In this document: positions 1 through 13,000 of the stretch, one piece after another
Position numbering within the stretch: the stretch's first letter is position 1
Layout: each line of letters begins with the position of its first letter
Translations under genes and position numbers: made by a program
From: Apus apus
Taxonomy: Eukaryota; Chordata; Aves; Apodiformes; Apodidae
NCBI RefSeq assembly: GCF_020740795.1
Contig: NC_067285.1
Span: 91,471,152 to 91,535,151, forward strand
Length of the DNA: 64,000 bases
Reading direction: 5' to 3'
The notes under the pieces: model-generated
Database searches by the model: none
What the model saw: the letters and a program-made list of their open reading frames with translations, nothing else
Told to the model about the DNA's origin: nothing

Positions 1-414
1 TCATAAAACACAACTTTTGCTAGGTCTCTTGACAGCAGCTTTATATCTTGCATCAAGTTGCTAATATGTTGCTGCAGGGAGAAACGACTGCACTGTGTGT
101 GTGTGGTAGTGACAGCAGTGGCTGAGGGCTCAGAAGAAACTGACCTGGAGTGATAGGTTTACAGCTGTTCACAGAGAAGGCTTTCAAATGTTACTCCTGG
201 TTGGACACTGACTTCACTAAAAGAAGTAGTCAGCACACTTTTTATATACAAAGGTCTTCTATGCAGGTTTGTGTGTAGAGGCTTGTTAACAAAGGTCAGT
301 TTAACAAAAACAACTATTTAACTTTGTGTATGTACATTCATTACTGAAGTAGAGTACAAGGATTTGGGGATAGTTTAAGAATTTTAACTGCTAAAGGAAT
401 TTTATGCATTTCAG

Positions 415-533
415 CTATGTATGGTTCCATACATGGTACAAAAGAACTTGTGCAGAATGAGACAGGCTGGCTTGTAAATGAAATAGATGTTGTGTGCCTT
501 TTGAACCTAAGCTTGAGGCAGGAGACAGATGAA
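415..533 (+). CDS. Possible internal exon of an unidentified upstream transcript
   Basis: The 119 bases are preceded by TTTCAG and followed by GTGAGT. They are open in a frame whose first ATG is at 417, giving 39 codons rich in ordinary residues (GTKELVQ, TGWLVNE). The exon would end in phase 0, which fits the terminal exon at 854 so that the joined frame stops at 902-904. I do not recognise the peptide. Mammalian synteny would put RPL9 here on this strand, but the peptide is not RPL9. It could be a chance pairing of splice-like sites or part of a non-coding RNA. Confidence 0.25.
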
Positions 534-853
534 GTGAGTTTCATTAACTTAATTTTTTTTAAGCACCAACTAGGTACCAGACACTTGCAAGCTACTAAAA
601 AAAAAATATTTTCAGTGCTGTTCAGAGTTCCTTGAGAGATGGAACAACTTGTTACCTGCTTGTTAAAACAGCTGTGAACTGTTGTGTTAGAAGGCATCTT
701 TAAGAAATCTTGTCTGAATAAAATTAAGCCAGTTATTTGAACTATTAATATCTGTCTTACATTAAAACTGTCAGATAAATGAACTTGGTACATGTCTATA
801 AACTTTCACATTTGTTGTGCTATAACCTTTCTAAAAGCTCTTTTTATTTACAG

Positions 854-970
854 TTGTCTGCATCCATGGAGCCAAAGCCCCTACATCAGCAAGTACCAGA
901 TTGAAGAATCTGATACAAAACGTGATCATCATGAGAGGTTTAATAAAATAAAACATATTTCATATCTTGG
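854..970 (+). other. Probable 3'-terminal exon of an unidentified plus-strand transcript
   Basis: A strong acceptor (pyrimidine-rich tract ending TTTACAG at 847-853) is followed by about 90 bases and then by two overlapping AATAAA hexamers at 942-952 and a T-rich downstream element at 972-986. This is the shape of a short last exon. In phase 0 it encodes about 16 residues ending at TGA 902-904, leaving a very short 3' UTR. In another phase it is open until TAA inside the hexamers (about 951). The product is not recognised. RPL9 is expected here by mammalian gene order, but its conserved C-terminus is not visible. Confidence 0.4.
942..952 (+). terminator. Overlapping polyadenylation signals
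   Basis: Two AATAAA hexamers overlap by one base, at 942-947 and 947-952. A run of T residues begins about 20 bases further on. Together they mark the likely 3' end of the transcript whose last exon begins at 854. Confidence 0.5.
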
Positions 971-974
971 CCTC

Positions 975-3280
975 TTTTTTTTTTTTTAAGAACTAAATTG
1001 TACTTGTGCAGAGCTGTTCAAGATCTTTGGCTTTTGGAGGAGCCACTTGTCACAGGGTAATGGAAGATAATGTTAGTGCTGTGTACTCGGTGTTGCTTGG
1101 TGGTGTCTGAGAACATTCAGACAGAAGTCTGATGGTTTGGAAACCTGCTGGTGGAGTGTGGAGCCAGCGTGTAAAGCCACAAAGTGGTAGATTTAAATGG
1201 TAGCATTAAGAAACAGCAAAAGCATTGTTCACACAGAAAGCAGACTAGTGTTCTTTCACATTATTTCAGAACCTCACACCCATCGCTGCAAAAGCACTTC
1301 TATGTGCTTTTTCTGGAGGGGAGTTCAGACTCGTGAAGACAGAATGTGAAAGTAGATTTCTGAAGTAGATTTAACATCAAATAGGAATCAGTGGGACCAA
1401 ATTTGTAAGACAAACTGAATACAGAGATGGAAGTGGAAGTCTGAAGATAACGATGCTTTAGCTGTATTGTTCAGTTGAGGAAACCAAGAACTGGGCCTCA
1501 GAATTCAGGCAGAGCTTGCTGCTGAGTTGTCAGCAACAGTAATTTGTGTCATCTGGGGACAGAGCTGTTTTTTTTCCTTGTTACTAATTTGCTGAGTAGC
1601 AACATCTAGTTGGGATTTTGTGGTACTCTGCTATGGTAAAACCCACATTGCCACATTGAATTTTGAAAAAGATTCACAGAAAATACTGGTGTAGTGCAGA
1701 AACACTCTTGGCAATAAGTGGCTAAAGCTTGATGTGGAGACCATCTATGCATGCCTAAAATCAGAAAATTGCCCAAAGGACCCCCTTGAATGATTCTACT
1801 GAGCTCAACAGTGGTATGTGATACCAGTGTCTCTGAGTTTGGAGAAGGAGTGGTACTTTGCAGGCATGGACTTTGTACGTGGCCTGATTAATGTTTTTAA
1901 GATGGGTCCCCATGCTCTGAATTCTGTGGCTAAAAGAGGCTTCCCAAATTCTCTGTGCTCCCCCAGTGCACATGGAAGTCAAGAGGAGTTTCCCTGTAGT
2001 AAACTTTGGTTTAATCCCATCCCTGTGAGTGAGAACTAGTCAGTGCCTTGGGGTGGCAGAAGGTTGCACACACCTCCCAACACCTGTGCTGTTTGCACTG
2101 GTAGAGCATTTTATAGTGTAAAATGGGCAAGTCCCTCATTTGAGTAGTACGTACTTTTTGAATTAATTAACCACCTCTGATGTTGACCACTTGAAATATA
2201 ATGGAGAAATTGTCTCATGCATTTATGAACTGAGATTGAAGGTTGGGTGAAGTGTTGGGAGTCTGCGGTTCAGCTGATTGCACATATCCTCAAAGTAGCA
2301 CTTCCACAGTTTCTAGTAGTCTGTAAGTGGCCATAATATTTTATGTTATTGTTCAGTTTATCAGAACACACTGTCGTTTACCTTGTGTGTTCATATGCAG
2401 TTGGAAAAGGCAGTGTGTTTGTACACCCTGTCTTCAAAAGCACTGGGCTACAAATAAAGTGCATCTATCTGTTTTGGGGACCTGAAGACTAAGGTAACTA
2501 GGAAGGGGTTGGGGGTTTCATCGTGCCTTGGAAATGGTACTAGCCATTGGAAAATAATGTTGTGGAGGGAGGCAGTAGGAATTTTTGTCCTTTCTGTTTC
2601 TAGGACAGTTTATCCCTCTCCATAGGTGTGTGGTACCTGCCTAGGCAGTGATGATCTAAGCACACGATTTGATGCAATGACTGAAAAGGCTGGCCAGCGT
2701 TAATTTAAAATCATGGCACAGTTCAGGGGAAACACTTCTTGGGCTCATTTTGAGAGGACCAACAACAGACCAAGTGAAACCCCTGGGTTTGGTCCCTGAA
2801 AAGTTTAAATGAGATTAGCGGTTTTGCTTATCTTTTAAAAGCAGGCAGCTTTTGTTTAATGCAGCAGTAGCTATAAACTCCTCTCATAGTTTTATTCCAC
2901 CTATGGCTTGCACTGGCACTTGACTAGAGCTGATGATGGTATATATCTATTTCTGTGAAAAAGTGCAATTTAGAATTATATTAATCACTCTTGAGTAGAT
3001 CAATAGTTACTATTTTTATGTTCTCTGCTAGTAAAAATGTTTACAGCTGCCCCTTTTTGGAGATGAAAAATAGTGATTGTGTGTTATTTTGACTTGGGTC
3101 CAATTATATTTGCCTAAAATGTTAGCATCTGATTTTCATCCAAGAAGTGAGAGATAAAGATGTGTTGGCTGATAACAGAGTTAACTTGGATTTGTTCTTT
3201 TAGATGTATCTTCAGAAGCTGGCCCAGCACATTTCATTCTTGGTGTTGTACTTAGTTGAAAGTTTGTGGGTGTTAAAAAC
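975..3280. other. Intergenic stretch without recognised features
   Basis: No frame with splice sites and family similarity was found on either strand. The DNA is moderately AT-rich and free of obvious interspersed repeats. It separates the end of the unidentified plus-strand transcript from the 3' end of KLB, which reads towards it. Confidence 0.5.
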
Positions 3281-3283
3281 ACT

Positions 3284-3289
3284 TTTATT
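3284..3289 (-). terminator. KLB: Candidate distal KLB polyadenylation signal
   Basis: TTTATT on the plus strand reads AATAAA on the minus strand, about 430 bases past the KLB stop codon. A closer copy lies at 3591-3596. Which is used cannot be told from sequence. Confidence 0.35.
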
Positions 3290-3476
3290 TGTAAACCTTA
3301 ACAACTGCAGTTTCATGCTCAACAACATGCATTACATGAATATACATCACAGGATGCTCTGGTCCAAAGAGGATCATAGAAAAGTGCATATCAGTTCTCA
3401 TGTGTATCTCTTTTCAAGTCAAACTGTTTGAAATGTTATTCTGAGGCACAGGAAAGTAATAAAATTTTCTTCTTTC

Positions 3477-3492
3477 TTTTTTTTTTTTTTTT
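3477..3492. repeat. Poly-T tract (16 T)
   Basis: This is an uninterrupted run of 16 T on the plus strand (poly-A on the KLB strand), inside the likely KLB 3' UTR between the two candidate polyadenylation signals. Confidence 0.9.
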
Positions 3493-3590
3493 AATAGATG
3501 AATTTTACTTCTACATACAGAAGGTGGATTGAAGTAATTTCACCAGAAAGAAATGTCATCATAGCTCTTCTTCCTGTGCATACAATTACT

Positions 3591-3596
3591 TTTATT
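3591..3596 (-). terminator. KLB: Candidate proximal KLB polyadenylation signal
   Basis: AATAAA on the minus strand lies about 125 bases after the stop codon at 3721. Using it would give a very short 3' UTR. Confidence 0.35.
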
Positions 3597-3720
3597 TTCC
3601 AATGAAGTGTTTGGTATGTATGACTGGAGTGACTCACGTAGTTCTTTCCTACAGCGGCATCATCCTCTGTAGAATGCAAACAGTGATGGATCTCACTGAA
3701 AATGGGCTTGTGCCCCCTTC

Positions 3721-4082
3721 TTAAAATGAAACACAGATGTGCTGGATGCTTTTTGCCTTAAAACGTTTTCTTCTTTTTCTTTTGTGAAAAACAATAATGG
3801 TTAAAAGCAAGATAAGGGTAGAGAAAAGGCAGCAGGTAAAGAAGATTAATGGCTTCTTCTGAGAAATAAACAAGCAGAAGCTACACTGCTTTTCTTGGTT
3901 GGGGGGATCGCAGGCTGAATGATCAGTAGGAAAGCCGTTGTTGCTTATCAGGTTATTGTAAAATTGTATTGAAGGCTTCCCTTTCAAATCCGAAGTGAAG
4001 AATCCAAATCTGGGTTTAGATTTTTCTTCAGTCAGCTTAAATGCATAGTAGCCTTTAATCTTTACTTTATCAATGTAAGATG
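3721..4082 (-). CDS. KLB: KLB coding exon 5 (residues 887-1006 and stop)
   Basis: This exon encodes the end of domain 2 ([18 protein letters not shown]), a cysteine-containing juxtamembrane stretch, a membrane helix at about 964-985, and a basic cytoplasmic tail ending CVSF. The acceptor is TTCACAG|CA. The stop is TAA, read from TTA at 3721-3723. Confidence 0.95.
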
Positions 4083-7000
4083 CTGTGAAGGGGGAAAAAA
4101 TAAATGTTAATAAAACCTTGCATGACCTGCAAACCCTTTGGTAATGAGTTTAGGTTTCAAATTATTAACTAATTAAAAAGCATAGTTGTGCCATAAAATA
4201 TTTACACTTACTGCTTCTAACAATACTCGGCTCCCGCTGTATTAAGTAGAATCATAGAATTGTTTTAGTTAAAAGGGATCTTAAAGATCATTGAGTTTGA
4301 CCATGTCCCTAAGAAGAAATAGTGTATCATTGTTTTTTAAAAAAAAGTTAGAATTTGGGGATTTTCTGGGCCTGCTCTGTGAAAGCTGTGTTTGAACAGG
4401 GTTAGAGCTGGGAGCTTGCTTTCTTGGGAAAAGCCAGGTGTGTCTCTTTACTGAACCTAGCTGTGATGACTCAAGGGAGCAGCTGCTCATTTGTGCCATG
4501 ACAGGAGCTTTGTGAAAATGCCTGCCCTGCTCCAAACTCAGCTGCATCAGCCCCACAGCATGCATGGCTGTATGCTGTACTGCTGCACCCAAGTATTGGG
4601 TGAAAATACTTCAATGAAATAATAAATAGCAGTTCTTGGTGAGTAAACATCTCTTCAATTCACGTATAAACAGATAGTATAGCTGGGGATGTAAGATTAG
4701 GCAAGAATGTTGTAAATTGGAGGATCTTTCTGTGAGTTACAAAGTATCGTGCTACCAGAAATTAATATGGGAATGCTATAAAGCGTTCTTTAAACAACCT
4801 TTTCCTTTAATAACCCCTCTATTTCAATAACTTACTGTTCTTTTGTTTGCAATGTGAAATTAGCACTGAAAATAAATCAGTAAATGCTCATTAGTCCTAT
4901 TAATTACTCCTGTTAGTCCTTAGTAATTGAGAAAGAGCTAAGCACTGGAGGGGAATGCTCTGGTTCTTGTTGGTCTTTAAAAGCAATCTGAAGCCATGCC
5001 TAATCATGAGTAAAACCTGTCTCAGAGTTTCTTATACAGCTAGTTCCTAGAGAGGAGAAACCAGGATGTGTAGACTATGTTTGGGGACAGGTGCCTCTGA
5101 AAAGCTTTTAGACGCCCCACATCCTCATCAGGGATCTTGCTAGTCCTTGCCAATAGGGAGTGCCACTGAGGCCTGTCTGGTATCCTGTTGCTGCTTTCCT
5201 TTTAATGTTTGGAGGAAGAGAGAGAGGACGGGTGAGGTCCCTGCAACATCTCTCATACAAGAAACTATTGCTGAAGATCATTGCTTTGAACATTGTTGTC
5301 CTTCACCTCTGTAATTGTTATTAATTTTTCAATAAAGTGAAGAACTAGATTTCTGTAGGTGCAGAGTAGAAAGCAAGTAGTGTAACAGGACTAGAGTTTG
5401 ACTCTCCCTTCAACAACAACTATAAAAATCTGGTGAGCTGCTCTGTTTTTTCTGTATGTCTCTTTAGGTCTTGGGCTTGCTTGTGCTTTCCTGTTCAATG
5501 ACTCTAGTGCAGCAGCAAGGAAGGAGGCTCTGACCTTGCTTTGTAGAATAGAAATTAGAGTTGTCTCTTGGGAGTTGTTGAAGTGCTGTCTCCTACTAAC
5601 TTCTGAACAATTACTGTGTATGCACACCCAGATGGCTTCTCACAGGATACAAAGAGCAGAAAAAGCAGCTGTGTTTGTGTTTCACATGAGGGCTTGATGC
5701 ATTGCTTTGTGTTGTTATCTGCCCTGAGTGTGCCTGCAGAATCAGGCCCCTCAAGCAGCTGAATGCTGCTGGTTGGTTCCTGCATGTCAACAAGAGCTGC
5801 TTGTTGTCTGAGGCAAGTCTTAGGTGCTTGCTTCAGGCATGCCTGGGTCTGTGCCATGGAAATGGCTCTGGGGATCATTAATCTGTCATATACTCACCTT
5901 TCAAAACTTCTTGTATATATTTTCCCAGGTAATAATTTCTAAGTTCATCATTGTCTAAGGACTGGTCATCTATTCCATTTGCTGTGATGTAAATATCAAT
6001 GTCACCATAGGTTTTTTTAATCCACTTGAGAACTTTGCGCAGTCCCCAAGGCACCACGGCCAGACGGGAAGGGGAGCTCAGGCAGGTGATATCCTGCAGA
6101 AACTGGATGTCACGATCAAATTCGTACTGACTCCCATTCTGAGGTTCGTGAATCACAAATCTGGTGGTGAAATGATTCAGTGCATAAAAGTCAGCTGCAC
6201 CTTTGACAAGCTGCTTTTCCTCACTTGTGAAAGATGGCAACAAAGAGTGTGATAGGCCTTTTCTGTTTTTAAAGCCAATGTAGTCCCTCATGGTAGCTGG
6301 ATACTCCCCAGTCTTAAATATGGGATCAGCAAACCAGCCTATTTCAAACTGAAGAAACCTGTTGGCAGCTTTCAAATGAGATTCAGAGTAGGGGTTGGCA
6401 GGCTCAGCCCAGTCCGAATGCAGGGACAGGGACACTTTGCCATACTGCACGGACCGGTACTGCTCGTTGTATGTTTTCCAGGCCATGGCATGTGCTATTA
6501 ACAGGTTGTGTGCGGCCCGGTATGTGTCATTGCTGCTCCTATTGTAGACGTCGCTCAGCCGGTTAGGCTCGTTTATTGTAATCCAGAGTTTCACCAGATC
6601 ACCAAGTTCCCGAAAACATAAAGCAGCATAGTCTTGAAAAGCGTAGGCAGTAGACTGGTTCAACCATCCTCCTGTCTGCAGCAAAGGCCCTGGCAGGCCC
6701 AGGTAAGCGTGAGTTGGGTAATATAAAGTGACCATGGACTGAACATTGAGTTTCAGTGCTTCGCTAATCACACATCTGTAATATCTGAGAACTTGCCTGT
6801 TGACTACAGACACATCTCCATTGGGTAAAATCAGTGACCAGTCAAGTGCAAATCTGTAATGGGTGACTTTCATTTTTTCCAGAAGGTCAAGTTGCTTTTT
6901 AATACTGACAAAATCTGTGCATTGTGCTGGTCGTGTTTTTAGCTTCACTCCTTTAACTTTGTGCAGAAGCCCATCTCCCGTGACATTCCAGAGGTACAGG

Positions 7001-10000
7001 CTGGAATCACAGAACTGTGGTGAGGAAGCAACAGATTCTGCCTGTGAAAATAAAACAGGAGCTTACAATGGGGTTTAATTAAATGAATACCTGCTTATAG
7101 TCTGCATTCCTGCCTTTGACTGTAGGATTAGTGCTGGATGTCAGATGCTCTGAGGGCAAGAGGGTAACTGACTCACCTTTGCTTGTGCTAGTGGTTGTCT
7201 TACCCATCCTGTTCCTTCATTTACAGAGAACATTGAAATTGCACTCTCCTTTCTATTCAGCTACACGCTGGCATCTGCCCAGCCACCAGCCTACACAACA
7301 CATATTTTTGCACAGATAATCTCCTGGATCAGCTTCACTCTGGTCACGCAAACAGCAGTTCTCAAGCAGCTGGCAGGAGAGCCAGGAGGTAAGAACAAGC
7401 ACTGGGGGATACATGAGGCAGGCACGGATTATTTTGGCACTGCTGCTGAGATCAAACTTGTGAAACTGGCACAGTGTTCCCTTGTCTTACTGGTAGTCCT
7501 GCCTGTGCAAACATCTGACACAAACAGCTTGTAGTGTTTAATATTAGTTATCTTTAATCTACTAGTTGACAAGGTTAGCACAGGATGTATCTTGTGTAGC
7601 ACAGATATTTTTTTACTATTTCAATTTTTAAAAATGTTTTTGTAGGATTTTTAATACAGTATCTTGAAGTTCAAACTATTTAGACTCAATCTGATTGTGG
7701 TTTTTTTAAATAAAATTTACTTGTCCATGCTATATGTTTCCTCAGAATGATGTAACAAAATATTTAGAAGCTTTACTTTTTTTTTTTTTTTCCCTCTGGT
7801 TGTTGGTGAATAGGTTAAATGATAGAGTTTTTATGTTATTTTTTGAGGCTGATGTTGTTCATTGGACTATCTTTCTGTATGCAATGACAAAAAAAAAAGA
7901 GTATCCCAACACTGGCCATCCATATGGTTGGCTTATCTACCACATTTAAAGTAGAACTAGGTACTTGTAGGAACCAGTCTGGGAAAAAAGTGATACGATC
8001 TGTTTTCAAATGGCAGCTCAGCTGATAAAATCCATATGTTGATTATTTTCACCTGTGTTATAAGCCTTTTTAAAGAACGACTTGTTACACACTTGTCTAA
8101 TTGGCACTGAGAGCCAGGCTCAACCCAGGAATCTGTTTCTGCCTTGTTCAGTAGCTTTAGACAAGACCTTGAGCCTGCAGGTAGCTCTGCTGCCACCAGC
8201 GTAACCACCTTGTCCCTGCCCTGTGGCACCCTGCCCATCACACTGTTGTAGGCATCCCTAAGGCCACATTGTGAACTGTATTGGGAAACTCCCCTGGTTG
8301 AAAAATAACCTGGGAACAATTGGTCGGGGTCAACTTCTGGGTCTGAAATTTCCTGATCTGATCTGCCACGTGGAGACGCAAGCAGAGGGAAGGTGAGGAA
8401 AGGGCTCCAGCAGAGGGGTTTGCTGCTGCACCCAGCACTCTGTGACTAGCCCAGCCAAAAACCTGTGAAGTACATAAAAATGAAACTATGCCATTATGGC
8501 TAGGCTTAACTTCTATTTGCAGTGTGCATTGGGATTCCTGAATAAGCAGTGCCATATGCAGTTATTCACAAAGTAAAGCTGTTAATCACTCTGCATCCAG
8601 AGGCCTTCCCGTTATTCTACACTTACCTTTAGAACAGACTCGGTGATACCCCAGGAGAAGTCACAGGAGAACTGAGCTTGCAAGCTTGGGGTAGACTCCC
8701 TTGGGAAGAAGCCATTTTCCTGTATGATTTGTTTATAATACTGTGCAGATGACTTTGGAATCCTTTCCTTTTTTTCACTTTTGAAATCTACATAAAATAA
8801 TCCACGCCTGATGTTGTAAGCATGTTGCCATTCAAAGCCATCGAGGAGTGACCAGGCTGTGTAACCAAACACATCTATGTTGTCGTATTTAATAGCTGCA
8901 TAAGAGAAAATAACATCTATGAGTCTTGTATTTAGGACTCTTAACATATATAAGGGATATTTGTGAGGAAGGTCTATTCACTTTGAAAATCTTGAAGGTT
9001 TTCTCAACAGTCATAAGGTTATTGACCCATTGTAACTCATTGTAAAACTGTGACATACATTATATATCTTAGTCCTTATTAATTTAAAAAAATACATCAG
9101 TAGTTTCTTAAGAAATTAAATTACTGTAGAATGCTTTTTTCCTGCTCTGAGCAAACATGAAATATTACACCACATGCAGATTTCAAGTTGCATTTGATGA
9201 TTTGCAGCTAATATATATAAATGAAATTAGAGAATCATGACTGAAAATTAAGGGTGCAACAGTTGATCTAGTTTGTGACTTTGTTGTGAAGCTAAAACTC
9301 TCCACATTTAGTTGAAAGACCTGTGTAAGCTCTAATATTTAGGAATGTCTTGAAAAATGTGTTAGTATGGGACAGGTAGTGACTTCAGAAGAAGCTGGGT
9401 TGGTCAGCCCAGAGACTGAAGTGCTTGATTTATTCACAGAACATGCATATTTCTTCAGTCAATTTTAATGTCCCTCCACCTTGCAAACAAGTATACATAA
9501 AATCTCTAACATATATGCAAAAGATGACAAAATGACTGCTTTCTTGGATGTGGAACCCAATTTACCAGAGAGGGAAGCAGATCTTCCAAAGCAGCTTCTC
9601 ACTGGACACCAACTAACAACATTTGTTACCCACCTCCAGCATGTGCCAGCTGGCAGCGTGGAAGAAAAAAGTCCAAACTCCATGCTCAGTTATGCTACCT
9701 GCCTGTTGCCAGCTTTAAGCTAGGAAATAATGCAGGCAAACCCCTCACATTCTTATAAGGGCCAGAATATCAAGGGCAAAGCAGTGGCCAAGTGAAGTTT
9801 CCTGAGGATTTTGACAGTAATCCATATTTTACTTGTAGTTCACTGAGAATACGCCAAGGAACAAAAATGAAATATTCTGATTTAAAGTTCTGTTCTCACC
9901 CAATATGCCTTGCCTCATTTTTCTCAGAACATTTCACTTTGCATAATTTTCTATTTCCAACTTCAGGAGGAGGCAGTTTTGCACAGAACTTGTATTCATG

Positions 10001-13000
10001 CAGCAGAGTAACAAGCTACCAGCAGTACTGTTGTAGTTAAGTATGGTATTTTACAGGCTGCTGGATGAAGAATTCAGAAGGGCCAAGAGCTTGCAATGTG
10101 GTGATATGAGAAGCTGAGAGACAAGGTCAGAACACTGGTTAGGAAATGAGGGAATGTAATGAAGCAATGAAATGGCATGTATTTTCAAGAAAAGCAATTT
10201 CTAAATATTAGGGAAACCATGGGGGGAAGAAAAAAAAAAAGTCTGAAAATATCAATTGCAAAAGATGGAGAATGATATAGAGGATAAAGAAATGGGCCAT
10301 AAGGGCCTTGCAAGTAAAGATGAAGTACTTAATGTTTGCAATGAGGAGGGTTGAACAAATGGAAGTAGACATGTGGGGACAGTATAAGTGATAAATGAGA
10401 AAAAGTTGTTTTTTTTTCTAGAAACATACTGAATGAATGGGGGCTAAATTTAATTGCCAGAGCAAAAGGTGGTGCATGCCTGGATGAGAGTTTTTGGCTG
10501 TTTAAATGGGTAGGGAAAAAGCACTACTTTATCTATATTTTGTGGTAAGAAAAGTTGTTAGGCAGATGGTAGGCAGAGATCCTGTGGATCTGTGTGAGGT
10601 ATGTTTGTAGCATTGTCTGCAGTGATGCTGAAAGGTGAGGGCAGAAACAGAAGCTAGGCTCCTCACTGAACGTTGGAGTGGGGGTGAAAATATCCTAAAA
10701 ACCACAGGGATGGCTGGGGGCAGCAACAAGGGGCTGAAGGCAGGAGAGGTCAGGACTTAATTAAGCTTCTTTTGTCACCAGAGGTAAAATCCACTGAAGC
10801 AGATCTCAAGGCATTTGTGTGTCTGCTATAGGTGGAGCCTTGGAGTCCCTCTGCAGATACTTCCAGTATCAAGAGGCATGCGCAGCCATTAAGAAGCTGC
10901 AGTTTCAGTTGTGTCCTTGTATCTTAAGTGGGGTCAGTTCATTGCAACAGTGATGTTATACGTCTGTATTTTCATGACTCACAGTACCCTAGGATACAGA
11001 CATGCTACAACATTTACAGCACTCTCCTAATAGCCTGTGATGTGTTATCTTAACAGCCACCATCCCATTACAATTTGGACTATAGCAATGATGTTTTGAA
11101 GTTAACATGACCTAATTGATTTTGCTGCAAACAGCAAATTTATATCTGACTTTTCTGCAAGTAAAAATTAAAGCTTTTGCCTTCAGAGAGCACCTGTGTT
11201 GTGGCTTTATGAAGGGAAAATACCAAGATTAAAAGTGTGTCTTTAAAATATCTATATTATCTCTATTGGGCATGTAATAATCCTGAAGAACAATTGTCCT
11301 CCTCCTGCTGATTTCTTTCATGCATTTGACACTGGAGTAGGACTCTAGCATGTCAATGACAGTCTCTAGTCACAGTCTCATTTTCCTGCTGCCAAGGTAT
11401 GTTTCTGCACAAAGTTTTTACAGTTGGGCTGCCAGCAGTGAAAAGTGATATAAAATAGATTTATTTATTTTCATCAATTTCTGACTCAGTTTTGCACATA
11501 TTTAGCTTTATAATCCAACACAGATGTTGGACCTCAGCTTTCTGGAACATGGACTATATTTTTTTCTGTGTTTGTACAACACTTAGCACCAGTAGATCCT
11601 GATCCATGACTTGTACTCATGCAGTATAAACAATTAATAATTAACTTGGTTGCCATTATCTTATTTTTAAAAATATTAAATCATTACAGAGTGAAATATC
11701 AAATTATGTTAAAAAACTCTCTGAAAACCAAGCAACTAACTTATCTACAAACCTTGTAAAACCTTATTAATGAAGTTTTTCATCATGTAGATGGCTGTGG
11801 TGTCATCTGTTTTCACATGGCTGTCAGTGAACCAGCCATTCTCCGCAATCAAGATTCGAGGACTGTTGTATTCCAGTTTAATCCAGTTCAGTACTTCCCT
11901 CAAATTAAGTGACAAATTTTGTCCCATTTTTGGAAGAGTGCTTGGAGGTTTAAAGTTATTAGGACCAAAGGAAAATGCAAAGAAGTCAGCTGTTCCCTTT
12001 ATGTAGTTTTTCTCATCCTCGGTAAAGTGTGGCAAAAACGATAATTCATTTTTCAGTTCTTCTGGATAATCCCCATCTCCATGGATGGGTTTGGCAAACC
12101 ACCCCAGTACTCTCTCCATAGACTGCTGACACTTAGAAATGTCCGACTCATCTTCTACTTTGTTAGGTTCGATCCAGTGGGATCCCAACACTATGGACAT
12201 CATCCCCTTCTGATACGGTTGAAAGTGTTTTTTGTAGTTATGCCAGACTTGTGCATGAGCCTGAGGAGCGAAAAATAACATTAAATAGCAGTAAATCTCT
12301 CCAGGTGTAGGTAGCTAGACAGGCAGGTAGCTGGATCTGATTCACTGCAGACTTCTGTGGCAATATTAACTAACAAACACAATAACTGTAATTCTGAAAG
12401 GCACCTCAAGATGATGGTAATGCACAGTATTTTTTGTGGGCTGTTCCTATGATATCATAGGGCTGTGGCTTTTTGCCTTTTAACATGGGTCTAAATTTCA
12501 GGAGAGGTCCCAGCAGGGGTGTGAATGGCTGCTATGTGGACACTTTGGGACTACACAGCTGTTGATGGTGAGATTTGAACCCCATGATCTAGACTGTCCC
12601 ACCTAGGTCTTTCTTTGTCAAGCAGTGATTGGTGATAGGGTTAAAATTTTAAACCATCATTACAACTGATACATAAGTTACGCATCTCAAATTAAGTTTC
12701 CTTTGTCAGCGTTGGGTCTGTGCCACTGAATGCTCTGTGCTACGGGGTTTACCTGGATTTCCTCTGATCAAGCCACATCCACCTCATACTCTTCTTGGGA
12801 TGCACTTCTATGTGTTTTTGTTTGGCCTAATCCTATGAGTAAATGTGCATGAGACTTGCAGAGTCCTTAAATGTAAAAAATTAGCGAAAGGACCCAGCTG
12901 CAAAGTTTGAACCCAAATGTCAAATTTCATAGTTCTGTGTGAGCACTTTGATCTTGGATTTTAGTTAATTTCTTCTTTGAAGCTGCTGTAATATTTTTTC

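Noticed and set aside
5391-5878. Minus-strand open frames of 60-107 codons next to KLB exon 4
   Set aside because: They lie within KLB intron 4, overlap each other, and the KLB frame is fully explained by the exon borders at 5898 and 4082.
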